A DNA stretch of 64,000 nt from Rhodocyclaceae bacterium. Its GTDB lineage: Bacteria > Pseudomonadota > Gammaproteobacteria > Burkholderiales > Usitatibacteraceae. Position numbers and translations under genes: made by a program. Within the stretch, counting starts at the first letter, position 1. Each line of letters starts with the position of its first letter. Shown piece by piece: positions 26,521 to 34,137 of this stretch. The stretch is taken from assembly GCA_020247395.1 (NCBI GenBank), contig JADCJC010000038.1, positions 51,257 through 115,256 of the forward strand, given 5' to 3'. Under the pieces are notes generated by a model. It had not been told where the DNA came from. It did not search any database and saw only the letters and a list, made by a program, of their open reading frames with translations.

Positions 26521-27903
26521 TCAAGGCGGCAACGGAAACCGCAGCGGACGCGCGAGGCGCTGTTCGATCCAGCGCGCGGCATCGACTAGGCGTTGATCGT
26601 CTCCCCAGCGGTGAACCAGTTGGATGCCGAGTGGCAGATCGCTGGCCGACATCGCGGCAGGCAATGTAATGGCAGGGCCGCCCAGTACGCTGAATGGAAT
26701 ACAGAATACTGCGTCGCCGGTGTCAGCGAGTCCGGCGGGCGCTTCGCCACACGTGGGTGCGGTCAATGCGGCATCAAACGGTGCCAGCAACTCGTGAAAC
26801 TGAAGTATGAGTGACTGTTGCGCTGCTTTTGCACGCTGGTAATCTGGGGCCGACTGTGCGATCCCGCGAGTGATCAAATCCAACATATGACGGCTGATAC
26901 GCGGTGGAGTGTCGTTCAGGAAACACCGGTTTACCTGTGCGCCTTCCACGTCGCATATCGTCGATGCGATATCCCAAACGGCATCAAAACCTGCGGGAAG
27001 TTCTAGTAGGGTGACGTTGGCACCTTCTTTGGCAAGTAGCGCGGCTGTGTCGTTGATCAATTGTTGTTGCGCTGCCTCAGCCCTGTCCCATCGCGAGGTG
27101 TATAGGAGCGCAATTTGTCGTGGCCGCCGATCCGCTTCCGGTTGCCAATTCCGCAGTGCAGGCAGTACTGCGTGGCCATCGTTGTCGTCGACGCTTAGGG
27201 CGTCTGTCCACAGACAAGCACTGAGCAACGCTGCGTCGGCAACCGAACGGGTGAAGACACCAACGTGGTCGAGGCTGTGTGATAACGGGTAGATGCCAGT
27301 GCGCGGGATTGCGCCAAAGCTGGGTTTGAAGCCTACCACCCCGCAAAAGGCCGCTGGCCGAATGACTGAGCCAAACGTCTGTGTGCCGAGCGCCGCGGGC
27401 ACACAACCTGCAGCCACTGCTGCCGCCGAGCCGCTCGACGAACCGCCCGGCGTGTGGTTCAGCTGCCAAGGGTTACGCGTCTTGCCAGGCTCGCGCCAGG
27501 CAAATTCGGTGGTAACGGTCTTGCCAAACATGATCGCTGACTCGTCGGCGAGTTGGTCGACAATTTTGGCCGAGGAATCCGGGATGTAGCCGTTAAACGG
27601 ACCAATAATCGCGGCTGAGCCCATCTCGGTTGCAACACCACTTGTGGCCATGATGTCCTTGACGCCGATTGGCATATTGGCGAGCCGACCCAATGCGCTG
27701 GCTTGCGGCCTTACCTGCGCGCGTATACGGTCGGGGTCAAAATGGACAAATGCACCGACACGCTCCTCGGTCGATATGGCGCGCTGAATACAGCTTTCGA
27801 CATAGTCGTGCGCGGTGAAGCGCCCCTCGGTAATCGCGGCCATGGCGTCAATCAATCCAAGCCGATAGAGGTCTGCGGAACTGGGAGAGAAGGTTCGGCG
27901 CAC
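26521..27903 (-). CDS. Amidase-signature family hydrolase
   Basis: 460 residues, GTG start. The Ser-Ser-Lys triad can be placed: Lys82 in PIGVKDIM, the cis-Ser in TPGGSSSGSAAA (about 155), and the nucleophilic Ser179 in TQTFGSVIRPAA. The variant GTQT...GSVIRPA form resembles AtzF/allophanate-hydrolase-like and other distant amidases rather than GatA. No signal peptide. The substrate cannot be read from the neighbours. Confidence 0.88.
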   Translation of the reverse strand: MRRTFSPSSADLYRLGLIDAMAAITEGRFTAHDYVESCIQRAISTEERVGAFVHFDPDRIRAQVRPQASALGRLANMPIGVKDIMATSGVATEMGSAAIIGPFNGYIPDSSAKIVDQLADESAIMFGKTVTTEFAWREPGKTRNPWQLNHTPGGSSSGSAAAVAAGCVPAALGTQTFGSVIRPAAFCGVVGFKPSFGAIPRTGIYPLSHSLDHVGVFTRSVADAALLSACLWTDALSVDDNDGHAVLPALRNWQPEADRRPRQIALLYTSRWDRAEAAQQQLINDTAALLAKEGANVTLLELPAGFDAVWDIASTICDVEGAQVNRCFLNDTPPRISRHMLDLITRGIAQSAPDYQRAKAAQQSLILQFHELLAPFDAALTAPTCGEAPAGLADTGDAVFCIPFSVLGGPAITLPAAMSASDLPLGIQLVHRWGDDQRLVDAARWIEQRLARPLRFPLPP

Positions 27904-27906
27904 CGT

Positions 27907-28410
27907 CTACTTGCCGCGTTGGCGACGACCCTGTTGCTCGACTTCACGTTCAAGGCGTCGCTCGATGCGCTCCGCTTCTGAGTCAGCTTCGCGGAACATC
28001 AATGGGAAGGTGCCTTTCAAATACACCCACTCTCGATGCTGGAAATGGCTGCGCATCTGGACCAACAGTTGCAGGTCGCGCATGCCGCGCAGTTCCAGCA
28101 TATGAGAGCCCATCAACTCACGCATGCGTTTTTCGCAGGCAATTTGCAACTGTCGTAACCCGCGTATTTCGTTTTGGTGCGACACCGCCTCGCCGTGAAT
28201 ATCGAGCATCCCAAGTTGGAGCACATCGCGCATATGTCCGGCCTGTCGGATTTTCACCATCCGGTATTTGCACTCGAGTTCAAGCGTGGCGATCTGCTCG
28301 TTTATCGGAGCAACTGGCCTGGGTGTGGGGTTCGGCTTATCGGATTGGCTTGGCACGCCCCGATTATTAGCCAAGCCGACGACTTTGGCGATAACTTGTG
28401 GTGTCGCCAT
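27907..28410 (-). CDS. Hypothetical charged coiled-coil protein
   Basis: 167 residues from the ATG at 28410; the longer ORF reaching 28785 is antisense to ettA and non-protein-like. The first ~40 residues are Pro-rich and flexible. The rest is strongly helical and charged (ATLELECKYRMVKIRQAGHM, GLRQLQIACEKRMREL, EAERIERRLEREVEQQG), suggesting a coiled coil. It ends 3 bases before the amidase GTG and so probably forms an operon with it. Its ATG is inside the outer arm of dispersed palindrome copy D. No family was recognised. Confidence 0.65.
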   Translation of the reverse strand: MATPQVIAKVVGLANNRGVPSQSDKPNPTPRPVAPINEQIATLELECKYRMVKIRQAGHMRDVLQLGMLDIHGEAVSHQNEIRGLRQLQIACEKRMRELMGSHMLELRGMRDLQLLVQMRSHFQHREWVYLKGTFPLMFREADSEAERIERRLEREVEQQGRRQRGK

Positions 28411-28459
28411 CTGGCGGGCGTTTTCAGCCGTTTTCGGTTGGAAACGCCCAGCAGATGGC
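28408..28459. repeat. Dispersed palindrome, copy D (extended)
   Basis: Core at 28413-28450: left arm GGGCGTTTTCAGCC, loop GTTTTC, right arm GGTTGGAAACGCCC. The arms extend outward with CCATCTG/CAGATGG, giving about 19 of 23 pairing positions. The left edge contains the start codon of the coiled-coil gene (minus strand). It lies in the divergent region upstream of ettA. Confidence 0.65.
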
Positions 28460-28576
28460 GGGTTTGTCGGTGTCATTCGTTGGGGTGGCGAATGCGACCT
28501 TTCAACCGCCGTGGGCGCAGCGGGTCTGCGACTGGCAAAATAGCGCCTTACTGAAACAATCGATGGAAAGCGGCAA

Positions 28577-30241
28577 ATGGCACAGTACGTATATACGATG
28601 AATCGCGTCGGCAAGATTGTTCCGCCGAAGCGCCAAATCCTTAAGGACATCTCGCTCTCGTTTTTCCCCGGCGCAAAAATAGGTGTGCTTGGCTTAAACG
28701 GGGCGGGAAAATCGACCCTGCTCAAAATTATGGCCGGTGTGGACAAAGAAATTGAGGGCGAAGCAGTCCCCATGCCGGGCATCAAGATCGGTTACCTAAT
28801 GCAGGAGCCGCTGATGAATCCCGAGCAGACGGTGCGTGAGGCGGTCGAGGCAGGCTTGGGCGGCGTGCTGGCGGCGAAGAAGCGACTCGATGAGGTTTAC
28901 GTAGCCTACGCCGAAGATGGTGCAGACTTCGACGCGTTGGCTGAAGAGCAGGCTAAGTTGGAGGCAATCATTGCGGCGGGTGATGGCGACTCATCCGAGG
29001 CGCAGATGGAAATTGCCGCCGATGCATTACGAATCCCACCTTGGGACGCGGTGGTGGGTAAATTGTCCGGTGGTGAGAAGCGTCGCGTGGCGCTATGCCA
29101 ACTGCTGCTGTCCAAGCCTGACATGTTGCTGCTGGATGAGCCGACTAACCACCTCGACGCGGAAAGCGTTGATTGGCTTGAACAATTCCTTGCCCGTTTC
29201 CCCGGGACGGTGGTCGCCGTGACACATGATCGGTACTTTCTGGATAACGCCGCCGAATGGATTTTGGAACTTGACCGTGGATCGGGCATTCCTTGGAAAG
29301 GTAACTACTCAAGTTGGCTGGATCAGAAGACTGATCGTCTGCAGAAGGAAGAATCGTCGGAGTCGGCGCGCCAGCGCAACCTGAAGAAAGAGCTAGAGTG
29401 GGTGCGGCAGAATCCGAAAGGGCGGCAGGCTAAATCCAAAGCCCGCATGACACGATTTGAGGAGTTATCAAGTTACGAGTACCAACGTCGTAACGAGACC
29501 AGTGAGATCTTTATCCCCGTGGCAGAGCGTCTCGGTAATGAGGTGATTGAATTCACCAACGTGACCAAGTCATTCGGAGACCGGGTGTTAATCGACAGTT
29601 TGTCGATGAAGATTCCACCAGGCGCGATTGTCGGCGTGATCGGCCCGAACGGCGCGGGAAAATCGACGTTGTTTAAGTTGATTCGAGGTACCGAGAGACC
29701 GGACTCCGGAGAGATTAAGATCGGGCCGACGGTCAATCTGGCGTTTGTTGACCAGTCGCGTGATGCGCTGGAGGACGAAAAGAACGTATGGGAGGCAGTA
29801 TCCGGTGGCTCCGATATTCTGCAAGTCGGGAAATTCGAAATGCAGTCGCGTGCCTACATCGGTCGCTTCAACTTCAAGGGCGGCGATCAGCAGAAATTGG
29901 TCGGGAAACTGTCCGGTGGAGAACGTGGTCGGCTACACTTGGCGATCACGCTGCTTAAGGGCGGCAATGTTTTGCTGCTGGATGAGCCGTCCAACGACTT
30001 GGACGTTGAGACGCTGCGCGCACTGGAAGACGCACTGCAGGAGTTTGCTGGCACCGTCATGGTTATCTCGCATGATCGCTGGTTCCTAGACCGATTGGCG
30101 ACACATATCCTCGCCTGCGAAGGGGACTCGCAGTGGGTGTTCTACAATGGCAACTACAATGAATACGAAGCCGACAAGAAGCGCCGCTTGGGTGAAGAAG
30201 CAGCTCGGCCAAAGCGGGTTCGTTTCAAGGCACTTAAATAG
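28577..30241 (+). CDS. ettA: Energy-dependent translational throttle protein EttA (ABC-F)
   Basis: 554 residues, ATG start. It opens with the EttA signature MAQYVYTMNRVGKIVPPKR. Two ABC domains follow: Walker A GLNGAGKST, LSGGEKRRVAL, DEPTNHLD; then Walker A GPNGAGKST, LSGGERGR, DEPSNDLD. The linker and arm region between them is present and there are no membrane segments. EttA binds the ribosomal E site and gates the start of elongation according to the energy state. Confidence 0.96.
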   Translation: MAQYVYTMNRVGKIVPPKRQILKDISLSFFPGAKIGVLGLNGAGKSTLLKIMAGVDKEIEGEAVPMPGIKIGYLMQEPLMNPEQTVREAVEAGLGGVLAAKKRLDEVYVAYAEDGADFDALAEEQAKLEAIIAAGDGDSSEAQMEIAADALRIPPWDAVVGKLSGGEKRRVALCQLLLSKPDMLLLDEPTNHLDAESVDWLEQFLARFPGTVVAVTHDRYFLDNAAEWILELDRGSGIPWKGNYSSWLDQKTDRLQKEESSESARQRNLKKELEWVRQNPKGRQAKSKARMTRFEELSSYEYQRRNETSEIFIPVAERLGNEVIEFTNVTKSFGDRVLIDSLSMKIPPGAIVGVIGPNGAGKSTLFKLIRGTERPDSGEIKIGPTVNLAFVDQSRDALEDEKNVWEAVSGGSDILQVGKFEMQSRAYIGRFNFKGGDQQKLVGKLSGGERGRLHLAITLLKGGNVLLLDEPSNDLDVETLRALEDALQEFAGTVMVISHDRWFLDRLATHILACEGDSQWVFYNGNYNEYEADKKRRLGEEAARPKRVRFKALK

Positions 30242-30294
30242 ACGTGCCTAGTTTGCTCGGGCGCGGTCGACGCCTATGTCGTCGGCGCGCAACG

Positions 30295-30325
30295 AAAAAA
30301 AGAGCGCCCGACTTGCGGCGCTCTT
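30295..30325 (-). terminator. Intrinsic terminator for the small exported-protein gene
   Basis: Read on the minus strand: AAGAGCGCC, loop GCAAGTCG, GGCGCTCTT, then a run of seven T in total. The 9-bp GC-rich stem plus U-tract sits 37 bases downstream of the 30362 stop codon. On the plus strand the same stem lies after the ettA stop, but with a poorer T-run. Confidence 0.85.
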
Positions 30326-30361
30326 CTTGACTTCCATCGAGGTAACGGTTTAGACGCTGAA

Positions 30362-30631
30362 TCACTTAGATGGCGCTGCGTCTTTTTTGGTTTTTTTTGC
30401 TTTTTTCTTGGTTTTTTTCGGTTTGTCAGCCGGTGCTGCCTCAGTCTTGGCTGGCGCTTTGTCCGCCTTTGCCGGTGCATCGACTTTGGCAGGTGCGGCC
30501 GGTGCCGCTGCTGGAGCCGCTTTTGCCGACGGGGCAGCTGGCGCTGGTGTCTGGGCGTTAACGATCACTGGCGCGCCGAAGGCACCAATTGCCAATGCAA
30601 CCAAGAGCTTTGATGTGTTGATCAGTTTCAT
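30362..30631 (-). CDS. Small exported Lys/Ala/Pro-rich protein
   Basis: 89 residues from the ATG at 30631, which is preceded by AAAGGAAAA. A signal peptide (MKLINTSKLLVALAIGAFGAPVIVNAQ) is followed by a low-complexity tail of Ala, Pro and Lys, ending in a Lys cluster (KPKKTKKKAKKTKKDA). The mature part resembles histone-H1-like or PAKK-type disordered tails, but it is predicted to be periplasmic. It has its own intrinsic terminator. Function unknown; binding to anionic polymers is a guess. Confidence 0.75.
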   Translation of the reverse strand: MKLINTSKLLVALAIGAFGAPVIVNAQTPAPAAPSAKAAPAAAPAAPAKVDAPAKADKAPAKTEAAPADKPKKTKKKAKKTKKDAAPSK

Positions 30632-30752
30632 TTCCAATTTTCCTTTATAAAATAGAGTCCTGCTAGAACACTTCTGACACTAAATTCAGTCACGAGTCTT
30701 TTCTGGCCTGCTTTGTGGTTTTACAACGGCGGCCCAAGTGTTTGATGGGTAC

Positions 30753-30784
30753 CGCTGCCACAGTGTTTACTTAACGTGGCAGCG
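30753..30784 (-). terminator. Strong hairpin downstream of prpF, without U-tract
   Basis: CGCTGCCAC, 14-base loop, GTGGCAGCG: a perfect 9-bp stem located 31 bases beyond the prpF stop on the minus strand. There is no T-run after it, so it is a 3'-end stabiliser or a weak terminator rather than a classical intrinsic terminator. Confidence 0.5.
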
Positions 30785-30814
30785 CCGCGTTGGTTTACAC
30801 GAGGTGGTGAGACG

Positions 30815-31996
30815 TTAGGGAATTTTCGCCGGCACGTAAACCCATCCTGCCATCAATCGTCTCGCGCTTCGACTCATTACGGCCTTGGTGATGCGCCATC
30901 CGCCAATGCTGTCGCTGGCCTCCGCGCTGATTGCCAAGATGCCTGATGTATGGCCAATTCTCACTGGTTTTAGGAGGTCGTGGGAGCCGACAATTCGGTG
31001 CACCAGGGTGCCCGGAAAGGCTGCGGCGACGGCGAGTGCAATGGCACAGGAGCCAGGAAGGGCATGATGCAGTGTTTGCATTGTGACCATGCGCGCAAGT
31101 ACGTCGATACGGTCGGCTGTGATCACGCAACCGTTTGACGCCAAATAACTCGTTGGCTCGGCGATAAATGCGAGTTTGGGGCGCTGCGGGTGCAGTGCAG
31201 TCGCGTCCTCTGGTGATTTGGCGATACCCATGGCCACGGCGGCGGCGGCGCGGATCGATTCCATTCGAGCGAGTAGCGCGGTATTGTTGTTTACTGCTTC
31301 CTTGGTTTCAGTAGCCGAGAGGCCCAATGCCTCGGCAAGTACCAACACCGTGGGATTACCGGCGTCTACCATCGTCACTTCGATGGTCTCTCCGGGGGCG
31401 ATGTTAAGCAAATCGCGTGCATTGCCGGTAGGAAACAATCCGACATGCGAAAGATTCTCTGGCGCGGTGAGATCCTCCGCCGCGGGATCGAGGAATTCCA
31501 TGCGAATTTGTGCCGCAGGAAAGGCAACGCCGTCGTCAACAAAATCGCCTTCCTCCACCACCTCGCCACCGTGCATAGGAACGTACGCAACGATTTTTTT
31601 CCCGATTCCGGCCTGCCACATGCGCACCGTTGCCATGCCTTCGGCCGGCGCATCACACAGGTCCTCGCTGATGGCGAACGGGCCTACGGCGGCCGCTAGA
31701 TTGGCGAAGTTACCCGACCAGTCAATGGTAGGTGTATCGATCGCCACTTGACCACAAATGAAGTCAACATCGCAGTCATCGCGATACGACTTTGAAACCA
31801 ATACCACCCGGTTGGTGGTCGGGTTGGCATCGCCCAGCCCATCGAGCTGGTTGCCGTAGGGGTCGGGGCTTCCCAATGCCCTGAGCAAAATGAGGTCGCG
31901 TCTACCGCTGTCAGCAGGTAAATCTTCGGCCTTAAAAAATATCCCTTTGCTGGTGCCGCCGCGCATATAAACGGCGGGAATCTTATATTGCCTCAT
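30815..31996 (-). CDS. prpF: PrpF-family isomerase (aconitate / oxalomesaconate type)
   Basis: 393 residues, ATG start. The PrpF hallmark is at the N-terminus (IPAVYMRGGTSKGIFF), with LGSPDPYGNQLDGLG, NPTTNRVVLVS, ICGQVAIDTPTIDWSGNF and AGNPTVLVLAEAL following. This is the diaminopimelate-epimerase-like fold. PrpF isomerises trans-aconitate species in the AcnD methylcitrate pathway; close relatives are 4-oxalomesaconate tautomerases (GalD). No prpB, prpC or acnD lies nearby, so which reaction it performs is open. Confidence 0.85.
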   Translation of the reverse strand: MRQYKIPAVYMRGGTSKGIFFKAEDLPADSGRRDLILLRALGSPDPYGNQLDGLGDANPTTNRVVLVSKSYRDDCDVDFICGQVAIDTPTIDWSGNFANLAAAVGPFAISEDLCDAPAEGMATVRMWQAGIGKKIVAYVPMHGGEVVEEGDFVDDGVAFPAAQIRMEFLDPAAEDLTAPENLSHVGLFPTGNARDLLNIAPGETIEVTMVDAGNPTVLVLAEALGLSATETKEAVNNNTALLARMESIRAAAAVAMGIAKSPEDATALHPQRPKLAFIAEPTSYLASNGCVITADRIDVLARMVTMQTLHHALPGSCAIALAVAAAFPGTLVHRIVGSHDLLKPVRIGHTSGILAISAEASDSIGGWRITKAVMSRSARRLMAGWVYVPAKIP

Positions 31997-32403
31997 TCTG
32001 AACTGATTTCAACGTTAGTGCTTTGCCTTGGCGTCATCACAGCGCCGGAGTTGCCTCGATTCAATCTCTCTTTACCAATCGTACAAATTTTTTGTCACCA
32101 CACGTTGCTCCATCAGCCAGATGGCTAGCATATGCATAAATCGACACGCATTTCCGCGCAAAAGCGGGGTTACAATGGCCACCGCTGGGGCGGCCGAATG
32201 CAAAAAGACTCAGGGCCATACGTGACGTTTCCTCGTAGCGATTCTGTGCCCAGCCTGTATCGACTTGATCGGCGGGCTCCTTATTGTGGTCAGTGGTTAA
32301 CTGTTTCCAACTGACGCAGCGGATTCTCGCCTCAGTATCGCCGAGTCGTCAACTGCGCGTGACACTTTTTTTACTATTTTTTTCGATTGTCGGCCAATGG
32401 CAT
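31997..32403. other. 407-bp intergenic region without a supported gene
   Basis: It lies between the prpF start and the stop of the glutamate-synthase-like gene. A short plus-strand ORF (32132-32314) has no recognisable family, and its only candidate context is a TACAAT box at about 32171. T-rich stretches at 32366-32375 and 32379-32386 could belong to a terminator. Nothing here is strong enough to call. Confidence 0.4.
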
Positions 32404-34068
32404 TCAAATGACTTTCGAGGCGTGTGTCACCCACGCATCTGGCGGTGCAGCAAATGAGTCCGGGTCGGCGCTCGCCCAGAACACGCGGAACAACACATGT
32501 GAAGAGGGGGCTTTTGGTTGCTCGCCCACCAATTCACCGGGCTTGGCCCATAGGTGCAGTGCAGCAAGTGAGCGTACTTCGGTCGATGACATGCGCCGGA
32601 TGACGTGTTCCGCGCCAAGCTCGGAAGGGTGATTTAACCCGGCAGCGGCCAACAGCTCTTTGAGGGCGTGGAGTGTATTTTGATGAGACTGAAACACCCG
32701 CTCGGCTTTGTCGGGCACCACCAGCGCGCGCATTCGTTTGGGATCTTGTGTGGTGACACCTGTCGGACAATGTCCGGTATGGCACGTTTGTGCCTGCAAA
32801 CAACCCAACGCAAACATAAAGCCACGCGCCGAATCACACCAGTCCGCGCCCATCGCCAGGGTACGTGCAATATCAAACGCGGTGACAATTTTTCCCGATG
32901 CTCCAACCGAAATTTTTTCGCGCACGCCGATGCCGACCAGCGTGTTGTGTACCAACATGAGTGCTTCACGCAAAGGTGTGCCAACGTGATCGGTAAATTC
33001 GAGTGGTGCCGCGCCGGTGCCGCCTTCACGGCCATCAACCACTATGAAGTCGGGCACGATACCCGTAACAAGCATCGCCTTGGCGATCGCAAACCATTCC
33101 CACGGATGGCCAATTGCTAATTTGATGCCGACCGGTTTGCCGCCCGATAACTCACGCAGCTTCACCACAAACTGTAGCAACTCACGCGGAGTAGAAAACG
33201 CCGAGTGTTTTGCCGGGGAGACACAATCCACACCAACAGGCACATCACGTGCCTCAGCGATTTCCGGCGTCACCTTCGCTCCGGGTAACACACCGCCATG
33301 TCCGGGCTTGGCGCCCTGCGAGAGTTTGATTTCGATCATCTTCACTTGATCGGATGCGGCGTTGGCGCGAAATTTTTCGGCGCTGAAGGTGCCGTCATCG
33401 TTACGACAGCCAAAGTAGCCCGAGCCGATTTCCCAGACGAGGTCGCCGCCTCCGGCGCGATGATAACGAGAGACCGAGCCTTCACCGGTGCCGTGATAGA
33501 AGCCGCCGCGTTTGGCACCTTCGTTCAGCGCCAAGATCGCGTTCGCCGAGAGTGCACCAAAACTCATCGCCGAGATGTTAAACACCGATGCGGAATACGG
33601 CTTGGTGCAGGCGGCGTTACCGATGGTGATACGAAAATCGTGATTATCAATTTCGGTCGGCGCAATGGAATGGTTCATCCATTCGTAATTGGGTGCGTAT
33701 ACATTGGCTTGGGTGTCGAACGGGCGCTTATCCGAAACACCTTTGGCACGCTGGTAGATGATGGCGCGCTGCGCCCGGGAGAAGGGCAATTCTTCGCTGT
33801 CCGACTCGATGAAGTACTGACGAATCTCAGGCCGAATGAGTTCGAAGAAAAAGCGAAAATGCGCCAGTACAGGGTAGTTGCGGCGAATTGCCTGCCGGGT
33901 TTGTGAGTAGTCGACAAAACCGACCAAGGTGAGCACTGCGGCCGCGGACGCCGGCCACCACCACAGCGGATATAGGAGTGTCAGTGCCAACGATACTAAC
34001 GATACGATCCCGCAGATGCCCCAAGCCCAGTAGCGCTGCGGCACAATGTTCTCGAATGTTGCGCTCAT
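32404..34068 (-). CDS. FMN-binding glutamate synthase family protein (GltB-like domain)
   Basis: The ATG at 34068 follows AAGGGAGAAAAA and gives 554 residues. One or two N-terminal membrane helices (about 12-50, GICGIVSLVSLALTLLYPLWWW) precede a stand-alone glutamate-synthase central/FMN domain: ISAMSFGALSANAI, GTGEGSVSRYHRAGGGDL, SQGAKPGHGGVLPG, VDGREGGTGAAPLEF. The Cys motif C-x5-C-x4-C (CLQAQTCHTGHC) can hold an Fe-S cluster. The amidotransferase domain of true GltB is absent. The family is widespread and its physiological reaction is not firmly known. Confidence 0.88.
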   Translation of the reverse strand: MSATFENIVPQRYWAWGICGIVSLVSLALTLLYPLWWWPASAAAVLTLVGFVDYSQTRQAIRRNYPVLAHFRFFFELIRPEIRQYFIESDSEELPFSRAQRAIIYQRAKGVSDKRPFDTQANVYAPNYEWMNHSIAPTEIDNHDFRITIGNAACTKPYSASVFNISAMSFGALSANAILALNEGAKRGGFYHGTGEGSVSRYHRAGGGDLVWEIGSGYFGCRNDDGTFSAEKFRANAASDQVKMIEIKLSQGAKPGHGGVLPGAKVTPEIAEARDVPVGVDCVSPAKHSAFSTPRELLQFVVKLRELSGGKPVGIKLAIGHPWEWFAIAKAMLVTGIVPDFIVVDGREGGTGAAPLEFTDHVGTPLREALMLVHNTLVGIGVREKISVGASGKIVTAFDIARTLAMGADWCDSARGFMFALGCLQAQTCHTGHCPTGVTTQDPKRMRALVVPDKAERVFQSHQNTLHALKELLAAAGLNHPSELGAEHVIRRMSSTEVRSLAALHLWAKPGELVGEQPKAPSSHVLFRVFWASADPDSFAAPPDAWVTHASKVI

Positions 34069-34137
34069 TTTTTCTCCCTTGGCACACTCTACCAAACGCA
34101 GTCATGCCGAACGAAGAAATGGAGTCAAGCTCACGGC

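Noticed and set aside
28411..28785. N-terminal extension of the coiled-coil gene
   Set aside because: It runs antisense to the ettA start, passes through palindrome D, and its composition changes abruptly at the ATG at 28410.
32132..32314. 60-residue ORF in the prpF / glutamate-synthase-like gap
   Set aside because: No family, no convincing ribosome site; left as an uncalled intergenic region.
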